DNA from: Sternotherus odoratus
Taxonomy: Eukaryota > Chordata > Testudines > Kinosternidae
Length of the DNA: 64,000 bases
Direction of reading: 5' to 3'
Assembly: GCA_032164245.1 (NCBI GenBank)
Contig: JAVMKO010000001.1
Span: 13,739,603 to 13,803,602 of the forward strand
In this document: positions 22,541 to 31,429 of the stretch, piece after piece
Position numbering within the stretch: position 1 is the first letter of the stretch
Layout: the number at the start of each line of letters is the position of its first letter
The notes under the pieces: generated by a model
Databases searched by the model: none
What the model was told of the DNA's origin: nothing
What the model saw: only the letters and a program-made list of their open reading frames with translations
Program-made: the position numbers and the translations under genes

Positions 22541-23219
22541 GTTCTCTTCGGCCCTTTATGAATATGATGAGCCAAATAACCAGTAAAATGCTAGAGAACT
22601 GGAACTAAAGTGGAAGACTCTTTGAGATCCCCAGATGGAAGGAATATATAAACCCCAAAGTGTTATTCACAGAGCTGGGTGAACTACTCGCAAAGATCAG
22701 ATAAAGCAAATGTAATCCCCCTTTTCAGTCATTAATCTTCCATGATAAGACTTCTCACTTTACAAGCTGGCACATTATTTGAAAATATCCAATGGATGGT
22801 TTTGCATGGTCGAAACCAGCCAATGGTTCACCAGCAAACTATTTACTATGATTTACTGTGTTATTTGCATCAAGTTATGATTATTGGTCATTGCCATTCC
22901 AACTCTGTGAGCAATCACTTCAGTCACATGGTGTTGTTTCTGCTTTTTGATTCAATGACTCCACAAGTCAGCAAAAGTCTCAAGATGGCCTCCTGAACAT
23001 TCACATATGCACCGGTAGTCATGACAGTTTTCCTTCCATAAACGTTCTTGTAAACACAATGTTACTTGTACACAAGCAAAATAAAGGGAGTCACCAATAC
23101 TGCCAAAGCAAATCCATCAACGTTCTTCCCTGCTACCTTCCTGCAGTATACTTCTAGCTGTCATTATTAAAATTGTGAACTGTTCCTCGTTAGAACCATT
23201 TGCAATAGTCACATGCATT
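22541..23219. other. Mostly unassigned; MIR tail scrap
   Basis: 'ctctttgagatccccagatgg' at about 22618 resembles the MIR 3' region ('cactttgagatccccag'). Nothing else is recognised. Confidence 0.35.
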
Positions 23220-23485
23220 TGTTAACCAACGACTTGGGTTTGTGCTAGTGCTCTAAAACTAGCTGTGTAGACAGCACTTCGAAGGTGTGGACTGGGCTAG
23301 AGCTTGGGCTCTGAAGCCCACCCCTCTCCCTAGGCTTCAGAGCCTGAACTCACGCCTGAATTGCAGTGTCAAGTGCTGTCTACAGAGCTCTTCTTAGAGC
23401 ACTAGCACAACCCCGTAAATCCACACCTGTCAGCCCATGTTGGGAAGCCTGCTGTCATGGGCTGCCGCAGACTGTGTAGATGTGC
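23220..23485. mobile_element. Palindrome-rich MITE
   Basis: 'gtgctagtgctctaaaacta' and 'gtgtagacagcac' on the left match 'gtgctgtctacagagctctt' and 'tagagcactagcacaac' on the right as inverted repeats around the centre near 23325. 'gcttgggctctgaagcccac' forms an inner stem. The right end 'gtgtagatgtgccccc' is a typical terminal motif. Confidence 0.65.
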
Positions 23486-23489
23486 CCCC

Positions 23490-23632
23490 AAGTGATTTAG
23501 GAACCTAACCCCCAATTTCACAAGGGACTTGGGTGCTTAGGAGCTCAACTCTCATCAGAAGACAATGAGATATAGGCTCCTGAACACCTACATCCCTTTT
23601 GATTTAGGTGTGTTTGAAAATGTTACCCTTTA
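23490..23632. repeat. Palindromic 'ttaggagcctaa' element
   Basis: 'gatttaggaacctaaccccc' and 'gcttaggagctcaactctca' recur in inverted form as 'tataggctcctgaacaccta' and 'gatttaggtgtgtttgaaaa'. Related pieces lie at 31305-31400, 35288-35380 and 60228-60412. Confidence 0.55.
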
Positions 23633-23899
23633 TTTTCTGTTGCCTATGATTTTTGAACAACCATCCAGAGTCACCTACAAATCAGTGCTGAAATGCATTT
23701 CCTGTGATTCAAACTGGTTCCAAAAGACCCCATTCATCTTCTCCCTGCTTGCTATAGCAAAGCAAACACTCATCCTGCCCACCCCAAGCTTATCAGCTGC
23801 CGGACATTAATTTGAGTGCTATGGGAAGTTTCATTTCCTGTTTCTACTGCTGCTTGTAACATTTGTAAGAGGAAAGTCATTTTTCTAATTCCTATTATT

Positions 23900-24010
23900 A
23901 ACCCTTTGGAGATCCTTGAGAGAAAGGCCAAAATTTCCAGAGGGCCCAGAAACTGTCCTGATTTTCAAAAAGCCCAAGTCACAATTTAGGCACCTAAATA
24001 AGTAGCCAGA
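23900..24010. repeat. Fragment of the same palindromic family
   Basis: 'gattttcaaaaagcccaagt' and 'aatttaggcacctaaataag' match the 'ttttgaaaat...ttaggcacctaa' arm of this family. Only one arm is clear. Confidence 0.45.
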
Positions 24011-26149
24011 TTTTTCACAGGAATTTAGCACCCAGCAGCTTGCATTGGGAACATTTTTGTCAGACTTTTCCAGGTTGGGGATTAAAAAAACAGAAAACAT
24101 TTACAAAAAACACCAGCACCAAAATGGTTATGAAAAAAACAAACTTTTTAAAAATGGTTTCTGGTTTTTCAATGGGAAACTAACATTTTCATGGGAAATT
24201 TTGATGAAGGAAATAATGTTTTAAAATTTCCCGTGGAAAATAATTGGCATTTTCCCACCAGCGTGATTCTTTCGAAAGATCTACCCCTAATTGTGGGTGC
24301 TGAATCCTTTTGAAAGTTTGGTTCCGTTTCTGTCTCTCTATATGTAATTAGTGGTAAAACTTCCTGTCCAAGAAATGGGCACAATAGTGGAAATATGTTA
24401 CATTTTAGAAATGAATTCATCTAGTCAATGAATAAATTATACAAACTAAGCTAGTGCATCTATATAAATTAGAGAAATCCTAGCAGGGCCTACACTTCAC
24501 ACCCCCGTATGCTTGGATATTAAGAGTGTGGAGATGAAGACTATCTTGCCGGGCATCAATTTGTTATGTGTGCTACTGTACCTTAAAAAGAGGATGCGTT
24601 TAGGCACCTATCCTGCCCAGTGTAGGTGGGGAGCGTGACACATGCAAGTGAAAGGTAAAATAGTGCTAAACAGGAAAGGAACCCAGCCCGGTATTAATGA
24701 GAGCTGTGCTGAATGGCTACCAAATTATTCCTGCTGAGTAGTGGGTGCATGGCTAAGCAGGGGGCATGTACCTCAGCCATTCATTTGCACGATGAGGATC
24801 AAAGGCATGCACAGATTTCCTCTGACATTCCTGCCGCTCTCTGACCCCCAGCCAATTTCATTACTCTGGGTAAGAGAACAGGGTGTATGAAGGGGTGGGG
24901 TTGGAAGCTTATCCCCATTCACTGTGGAGGCCCTGTGCCCACGTGTCTCCTCCTCCACTCACATGACTGCTATAGGCCAATCACCTCACCCAGCCTCCCG
25001 TGACCTGCTCAAGGACTTGTGGGACCAGGACCTTAGTCAGTAAGCCATGAGCAGAAGGACCCGGGGGTTCCTAGCAAGCGTTGGAGTCACTGCAGCAGGT
25101 GGGTGCACACCTGTTCTGTTAGTAACATCACATCATTTCATCAGCATTAGGCTCTAGACCCTGTAGGCTGCTGGCCTGTTCCCTCAGCCCGGCAAGGAGT
25201 GGCACCATGCCTAGGGTCTGGGTCAGGCCCCTTTCCCAGGATTTCGGCTGTACTTCTTCCTCATCAACCATCCCTTCCCTGAGCCCAGGGTCTTCTACAG
25301 GGGCGAGCATCTCTCTACTCCATTCCACAGGCCGTTTGCCTGCAGAGGTCAGCCTGATTCAGTAGCAGTCTCCCCTTGACCCAAAGGGACAGACACCTTG
25401 TGACAGGTCAAACCTGGGACTTTACTATGACTGGCAGGAAATGCTCCCTTTCCTAGGACATGTGGGACGGACCATCAGCTCCTGCTTTTCTAGGAGGAGC
25501 TCGGTCCTGACTGACTATGCACCTTCCAACTCCCCAGGCATATGGAGTGAAATATCTGTACTAAGAACCTACCTCCCGCGGGCCCTCACAGGTCTTACGC
25601 AATTACGGCAAACTATCCCAGAGATTTCCAACCTACTGGCGAGTGATCTCTCATCAAGCTGCAGGAATTAGTTTGGGAGTCAGATTATACATTCTGGGGG
25701 GCAGGTGTGATGTCTTCATATGGTGCCATGTACAAATAAAGCTCTGATCCTGACTGGGACCTCGGGGTGCTTACTCTACAATAGTACAGAGGAAGAAGAA
25801 AAAGTAGCCAAAGACTTAAACCAGATATCCGGGACATGTACATTCAAATCCCAGCAATCAGAAGTGAAATAACTACAGTTGGACTGCACATGTGTTTAAG
25901 GCATATTCATGAATCCTAACAGGCATATTGTGAAATATTTCCAAAGATAAATCACCTCTTACAGCTCCATATGTTGCCTTTTATCCTGAGGCATGTACAA
26001 TAAACCCAAACCAACATGCAAACTACATATGTGCAGGTCACCTCACCCACGACTGAAGCGCCACCATCTCCGACAGCAGTTTAGCATCACCCAGTGCTGA
26101 TTTAGGAAGGGAAGAACACTGTGCGTGCAATTGACACTGCAGAGGGAAT
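24011..26149. other. Mostly unassigned; L2-type tail at 25700-25790
   Basis: 'acaaataaagctctgatcct' and 'gggacctcggggtgcttact' at about 25730-25780 look like an L2/MIR-type tail. An A/T-rich 'aaaatggtttctggtttttc' block near 24120-24260 may be an old repeat. No gene is recognised. Confidence 0.4.
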
Positions 26150-26460
26150 TTTAGGGAGGCAGAATGTTGTTCTTGGAGCTGAAATTTGGCCAGGACAGGG
26201 TGGTTAATGCCTCTGAAGGTGTCATGGGATTATTAAGGACCACAAGTGGCCCTGACTTTGGTTTTCCATCCCACCCAAAAGACAGTGGCCCCAGCTCCAT
26301 TTTGGAGCACTGGTCCTGACACAGACTGAGGAGTACCACCTATTGAATCACTGCCAGCATGTCCGGCAGCACCCTGGGTGTCTCCCATTCTCTAAAGCCC
26401 TCACCCAGGTTCATGCTGCTTAGCTTGCAAGATCTAAGAGGATCCTGGCACAAAGTAGCC
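26150..26460 (-). repeat. 5S-rRNA-derived SINE-like fragment
   Basis: On the minus strand, 26365-26455 contains 'agatcttgcaagctaagcag' and 'aatgggagacacccagggtg'. These correspond to the 'gatctcggaagctaagcagg' and 'gatgggagaccgcctggg' segments of vertebrate 5S rRNA, in the right order. The adjoining 'catgggattattaaggacca' region (26225-26244, plus strand) accompanies 5S-like sequences in dispersed repeats. Mismatches and deletions rule out a functional 5S gene. A SINE3/AmnSINE-like origin is an inference. Confidence 0.55.
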
Positions 26461-26499
26461 GAATAGCAGAGAGCTTGCTACAAGCCCAATGTACTTCAT

Positions 26500-26640
26500 A
26501 TGGCCCAAAATTCAGAGCGTCGACGAACGCTGCCTTCGGTGGAGATAATTTATTACCTGCACGAGAAGTTCCAGCTTCCTGTCATCGAGGAGGTGCACTT
26601 GACATCGGCGGCCCTCCGTCATCTGCAAGAGAGAAGCAAA
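26500..26640 (+). CDS. Candidate coding exon of an unidentified gene
   Basis: The frame begins ATG at 26500 and encodes a charged peptide that includes RRRTLPSVEIIYYLHEKFQL and ends with RHLQERSK. It is followed directly by GTATGT at 26641, a good splice donor, in phase 0. An AG at 26514-26515 could be a splice acceptor if this is an internal exon starting at 26516. The codons have mixed third positions and CpG in Arg and Ser codons, unlike the surrounding repeats. A second frame in matching phase follows at 27100. I do not recognise the protein or a domain. It could be a tail-end gene fragment, a pseudogene or an unlisted repeat frame. Confidence 0.45.
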
Positions 26641-26784
26641 GTATGTTTCAGGTGCTTTATTTACAGACTTGGCAAACCTCGAGAGCTGCCGCTAAAGCAT
26701 TGCAGGTGTGCTCCCTCGAAGCCCCGTCCCACCACATGGTTTCCCTTCCCTGGCACCAGGGAAAGAAAAGGCTGCATGAGACTC

Positions 26785-27045
26785 AGGCCAGGTCTACATG
26801 GCGGGTAGAGATCAATCTTTCGGGGATCGATTTGTCTCGTCTAGATGCGATAAATCGATCCCTGAGCGCTTCCCCATTGACTCCGGAACTCCACCATGCC
26901 GAGAGGCACAGGCGGAGTCAACGGGGGAGTGAGTGAAGACGCCAAAGTAGGTCAACCTGCATATGCCAACTTCAGCTATGCTATTCACGTAGCTGACGTT
27001 ACGTATGTTAGGTCAATTCTCTCCCCCTCAAGTGTAGACCAGGGC
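26785..27045. mobile_element. Harbinger-like MITE, 'gtctaca...tgtagac' family
   Basis: The left end 'aggccaggtctacat' mirrors the right end 'agtgtagaccagggc'. Internal hallmarks are 'gataaatcgatccctgagcg', 'gactccggaactccaccatg' and the stem 'aacttcagctatgctattca'. The same hallmarks occur at 28968-29231 and 62650-62884. The element lies between the two candidate exons. Confidence 0.75.
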
Positions 27046-27099
27046 AAAGATAGAACACCCAACTGACTTCCACCGAACAGTACGGCTTTGACTCAACAG

Positions 27100-27330
27100 C
27101 AGAGAGCGGATCGCTTCAGCAAAAAATATGAGATGAAGATGCGGTACGAACAAGAGAGACTGCTAGTAAAGCACCGACTAGGGGAGACAGCCCAGACGTT
27201 TCATACGTCTGCCCCCATCTTCGGTGCTTCGCTTGGTCACCGGGCAGTGCCAGGGGAAACTTCTATACAAGTTACAAGGAAGTGGCTGATGCATCATAGC
27301 AAAGATTCAACCATAGCTGAAATAGTTTAA
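27100..27330 (+). CDS. Candidate terminal exon of the same gene
   Basis: An acceptor (actcaacag, ending 27099) precedes an open phase-0 frame that begins QRADRFSKKYEMKMRYEQER, is rich in Lys/Arg/Glu in its first third, and stops at TAA (27328-27330). Joined in phase 0 to the exon ending at 26640, the intron would be 459 bp with a MITE inside (26785-27045). The basic, helix-prone start suggests a coiled or RNA/tubulin-contacting segment, but that is a guess. Alternative acceptors lie after 27080 and 27102. No poly(A) signal is obvious within 100 bp downstream, where a MITE fragment begins. Confidence 0.42.
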   Translation, partial: QRADRFSKKYEMKMRYEQERLLVKHRLGETAQTFHTSAPIFGASLGHRAVPGETSIQVTRKWLMHHSKDSTIAEIV

Positions 27331-27334
27331 AGGC

Positions 27335-27402
27335 TGGCAGGTCAAGTTCTTCCATGGTGTAACTCTACTGAATTCACTGGAGTTACGCCAGGGATAAATT
27401 TG
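27335..27402. repeat. Palindromic MITE fragment
   Basis: 'ccatggtgtaactctactga' pairs with 'cactggagttacgccaggga', followed by 'taaatttggcc'. It is a short single-stem palindrome. Confidence 0.55.
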
Positions 27403-27422
27403 GCCTTGGATCTTTCCCACCT

Positions 27423-28031
27423 GCACTCGTCCACACTAGAAAGTTGCACTAGTTTACCCACACCGGTATAATTAAAATGGTATCACCTGCCCCCCTCTCC
27501 CCCAATGTGGACACAGCTATCTATTTATATATATAAAAGTCAAATGGTGTATGCGTGCGTGCATGCGGGTATGTACGTTCCCTTACTCCTTCCACACCAT
27601 TTGAGCTAGAGACTTGAAATTTGGTACAGTTATAGGCTTTAGGGTCCTAATCAGGGTAAGAATCGAAAAATTTTCAAATCTCACCTCTGACGTCCCCCTA
27701 GGGGTGAAATTCTTTAAAGCCCATTCACATCAGCTGGGCAACAGGTTAACACCTGCTGTTCTCTGTGACATAGTTATGATGTAATAATACCCCCCTCCAA
27801 TGGCCCCCCACTCACTCAGCTCTCTCCCCCCTCAGGTAAGAATAGAAATTTTTTAAAATCTCCCCCCTCCAACGGCCCCTGCACTCACTCAGCTCTCTCC
27901 ACCCTCCAACGGCCCCCGCACTCGCTCAGCTCTTTCCCCCCCTACCCCCCTCCGACGGACCTGAGCAACGCTGGGTATTTTTGCTAGTTTTGATATAAAA
28001 ATGCTTTATACAAGTACAGATATTCACAGAC
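27423..28031. mobile_element. MITE split by a Helitron
   Basis: The left half (27423-27519) begins 'gcactcgtccacactagaaa' and ends 'aatgtggacacagcta'. The right half (from 27988) continues 'ttttgatataaaaatgcttt'. Related MITEs at 4530 and 53909 show that these halves belong together. The right terminus is not certain. Confidence 0.6.
27520..27987 (+). mobile_element. Non-autonomous Helitron
   Basis: It starts TCTATTTATATATATAAAA and ends 'gcaacgctgggtatttttgctag', that is 5' TC and 3' CTAG followed by host T. It lies between A (27519) and T (27988) with no target duplication. All of these are Helitron rules. The internal 'atttgagctagagacttgaa' and '(a)atttggtacagttatagg' are typical of a vertebrate Helitron family as I recall it. 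A C-rich internal repeat ('ccctccaacggcccc', 'cactcactcagctctctcc') is present two to three times. There is no Rep/helicase frame. Confidence 0.78.
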
Positions 28032-28034
28032 TAA

Positions 28035-28660
28035 GGTATGTCTACAATACAAAATTATATTGAATTTATAGGAACCGATTTTTTGGAAGAGATTTTACAC
28101 AGTTGATCGTGTGTTCCCCCACTATGTGCATTAAGTCAGCAGAGTGCATCCACAGTACCGTGGCTAGCATCGATTCTCTGAGAGGTGCACTGTGGTTAGC
28201 TATCCCACAGTCTCCGCTGCCCATTAGCATTCTGTTTTTTTGATCAGAGTTCTGCCTTCACAGATTCTTCTCCCCATACAGCGATCATATTCAGTACCTC
28301 CCATTCGGTCCATGCTGGAGCTCTTTTGCGATTCTGGGACTGCAGGAAATGAAATTCAAAAGTTCCCGGGGCTTTTCCTGACTACCTGACTAGTGCATCT
28401 GAGTTGAAAGTGTTGTCCAGAGTGGTCACAATGGAGCATTCTGGGATAGCCCCCGGAGGCCAATACCGTTGAATTGCATCCACAGTACCTCAAATCCAGA
28501 ACAACAATGTCGATTTTAGCACCTTGCCGAGGTGAAGAATAGAAACTGGTTTTAAGAACGCTTTAAATCGACAAAACCAGGTTGGTTGTGTGAACGGATT
28601 TAGGTTTAATTCAATATAACATAGCTAATTACAATATAATCGCGTACTGTAGACGAGGCC
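28035..28660. mobile_element. PIF/Harbinger-like element, 626 bp
   Basis: The ends 'ggtatgtctaca' and 'tgtagacgaggcc' are imperfect inverted repeats. TAA flanks both sides (28032-28034 and 28661-28663), the TWA duplication expected of PIF/Harbinger. The interior includes 'gcattctgggatagcccccg' and 'ttgaattgcatccacagtac', which I recall from turtle repeats. No transposase frame survives. Confidence 0.7.
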
Positions 28661-28849
28661 TAAAATTTAAGTGCGGACCAGGCCTCTTCAAAACTTATGC
28701 AGACTGTGGCTGCTTTGAAATGCATGAGAGTGCTTCCATGTAGTCAGGGAAGCTTCTGCTTGGCCAGCCGAGAGTTTTACAGAGTGCCCTGAAGGACAAG
28801 CCACTGTGACCAGAAGTGTGAGATCTCTATGCACTGTTAGGCATTCAGA

Positions 28850-28925
28850 ATCCGATTCAGCAAAGCACTGAAACACGTGCAGAACATGAATAGTCCTATT
28901 GGCTGTTGGTGGGACTTGTGCCTAA
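28850..28925. repeat. Palindromic 'gattcagcaaagcac' MITE arm
   Basis: 'ccgattcagcaaagcactga' and 'agtcctattggctgttggtg' fit one arm and the centre of the family whose other copies are at 37073, 39560 and 40454. Confidence 0.5.
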
Positions 28926-28967
28926 GTCATATAGGGGCTTTTAAAACTTCCAGTCCTGTATTATGCA

Positions 28968-29231
28968 GATACCCAGATGGGCGGGTAGCGATCGATTTTT
29001 TGGTGATCGTTAAGACGCGATAAATCGATCGCCAGCGCTGCCCCTGTCGACTCCGGAACTCCAGCTTGCCAGGAGGCGCAAGCTGGAGTCGACGGGGGAG
29101 CATGCCGCCGACCACCACCGCCATGAGGACGGCAGGTAAATTGGCTGCAGATACGCCGACTTCAGCTACGTTATTCACGTAGCCGAAGTTGCGTATCTTC
29201 AGTCGACCCCTCCCCTAGTGCAGACCAACCC
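28968..29231. mobile_element. Harbinger-like MITE
   Basis: It shares 'cgataaatcgatcgccagcg', 'tcgactccggaactccagct', the complementary 'agctggagtcgacggggga' stem and the 'acttcagctacgttattcac' stem with 26785-27045 and 62650-62884. It ends 'ctagtgcagaccaaccca'. The left end is eroded. Confidence 0.7.
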
Positions 29232-30169
29232 ACAGGGAGTAAGGAGCCGCTTGGCTGCTCCCTTTAAAATCAATGCAAGTCATGCAGGGAGAAGCCCTAT
29301 AGCAGCACTTTCAAAGATGACTTTTTAAGGGTAATTCGGAATTAAGAATATTCTTAAATCCAAGCCAGATTTCTCTGTATTGAGTGGATTCTATACACAA
29401 TTCAATGATATTTCCTGCCCTGACAAGCTCAGTAGGTGTTGCCAAAACAGAATCCTCAAGTATCTGCCAGAGTGAGCTACAATCTCCCCAGGATGCAATC
29501 TTCACAGTGCATCTGGGGTCTTATACCTGTAATGCAGACACGCCCTCCAGGACTAGCTCACCTCTACGTATGGGAGATAGCAGAGTTCAGAAGCCTTCTT
29601 TTAGAGAACCACAGCAACCAGGTGAGCCCAATGGGTTAACCAAGGACAGCTTTGCCTTTAGACCTGAGTTATCAGGATTTAATGGGTTTAAAACCACACC
29701 CTACTCCAATTTCACAGAGCACTCTGTGACATGAAACTCCTAAAGGTTAGCTTTATAATCGGCAATATTAGTCAAAGGCGCCTTTTCTTTTCAGTTACCA
29801 CCAACCCAGAAGATTTACCACCCCAGGCATGTACAAACATCACTCAAAACCCTGGAGGCTTTGTCTGTGTTGCTAGTTATACCAGAATATCTTTTGAATA
29901 CAAACAATGCTACCTAATTCCGGGTTCTTAAGCGCAATTGGAGCTCTGGCAGCCAACTCAAAGAAAATCTTTTGTAAAACAAGACTTCTCATAAATGTCA
30001 ATTGGCTACCGCCATGGCTACAAATGGTCTTGCTACAAGATATTTCTCTGGGAAGTCATGGCATGCGAAATATTGCTCTACATTGGTTATGTTGCTTGCT
30101 GAGTGAGATGTGCATTATAAACCTAAAAAAGGTGGACAAGCATGTCTATACCAGTTTTACCTGTTCAAT
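29232..30169. other. Unassigned; one exon-like segment
   Basis: 29538-29621 (84 bp) is bounded by an acceptor (acctgtaatgcag) and a donor (aaccag|GTGAGC). One frame reads TPSRTSSPLRMGDSRVQKPS. This could be an exon of a plus-strand gene, but no partner exon is apparent and the frame may be fortuitous. Nothing else is recognised. Confidence 0.3.
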
Positions 30170-30300
30170 TAATTGAGGCTGAAAACAGGTAAGGGACTTG
30201 CTCAGGACCACCTACTGAAGCAGTGGCAGAGAGGGGGACACAATCCAATTCCCTTGATTCTCAGTGCTGTGCATAATCCACTAGATCACAGCAGCATTTT
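30170..30300 (-). repeat. MIR SINE fragment
   Basis: 'gggacttgctcaggaccacc', 'agcagtggcagagaggggga' and 'ataatccactagatcacagc' are the reversed MIR core and head. Confidence 0.65.
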
Positions 30301-31304
30301 TTAAAATGAGAGAATTTTTTGTTTTTTAAATGTGCAGATATTTTTGGTTTTGCACTATCATAGCTCAAAAAAGGCTCAGTTTTCAACTGGAAGTTTATAG
30401 CTCCCTGCTCCTTAATGTTGTAACCTCCTAGTTAGGTTTTGTTAGTAAAAGACTTCCTAATGCAAACAGATGGTATACTGGAATTCAAAAATAAGTTAAA
30501 GATACTGTGCATGCCACAGAATCTCAATTAGGTGCAAAGTGTTGCACATATTTTGATCACTTGCAGAGATGGGAAAAATGTAGGAGAAGTTCATGTATCT
30601 TTGGTTTTTGCAATATTGCTTATCACTAGAGCATCTGAGTGGCTTTCATCTTAGACTGATAATTGCAAACTACCTAGCAGGCTTCAAGAAATATGTAATG
30701 GTTTATATATAATGTGATCACATAGAATATATATCAGGGCAGACTGATTTTAAATGAAGGTAATACAAATCACAACTTTAATCATTATTTAAATTACCTA
30801 ATGAAAAGCCTTCATTTTAATCAAGTTTACCTTTTGCACTTCAGTTTTTTTCTAAAGAAAGGTGTTTTCTCATTGGTTGATATAATCATTAAAACTTGTT
30901 CATTTACAACAAAATAGAGTATTTACACTAGATTTGGCACATCATTTTGCTACGTAGAAAGTATACTATAACTCTATAAGCAATTATGTAGCTTAATATT
31001 CTCAGATGCTTAAGTGCCCATTTTTAATATGTTAGAAAATGATTAATGATATATTGCTAATTTACTAGATAATCAACTTTTTGCTCCTGCTTTGTGTCTA
31101 ACTTCTGCACTAGGATGGTAACTGGAATTTAATTGACCACTCAAAACAGAAAATAAAATTTATTTTTATTAAAGAAAATAACCTAAAGTGTTTTGGATAT
31201 ATAAACTTTTCTTATGAAAACACGTTTCACATTGCAACTAGATGATTTATTAAAAAGGGCGATTAACTGTAGTCAGTGAATTACACTGATTATTTCAGGT
31301 CAGC

Positions 31305-31400
31305 CTGGGAAAATTTTCAAATATGCCTAAGTGAAAGTGGCTGGAGCTTAACTTATTATTTGCCTAAGTCTCTTGAAAATGAGACAGTCCCCTAAGTTAC
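31305..31400. repeat. Palindromic 'ttttcaaatatgcctaagtg' element
   Basis: 'aattttcaaatatgcctaag' on the left and 'tgcctaagtctcttgaaaat' and 'cccctaagttact' on the right belong to the same palindromic family as 23490 and 60228. Confidence 0.45.
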
Positions 31401-31429
31401 TTCGGCTGACCTACTGTGCAGTATTTATG

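Noticed and set aside
26365..26455. A functional 5S rRNA gene
   Set aside because: There are too many mismatches and deletions, and the ends of 5S rRNA are not recognisable.
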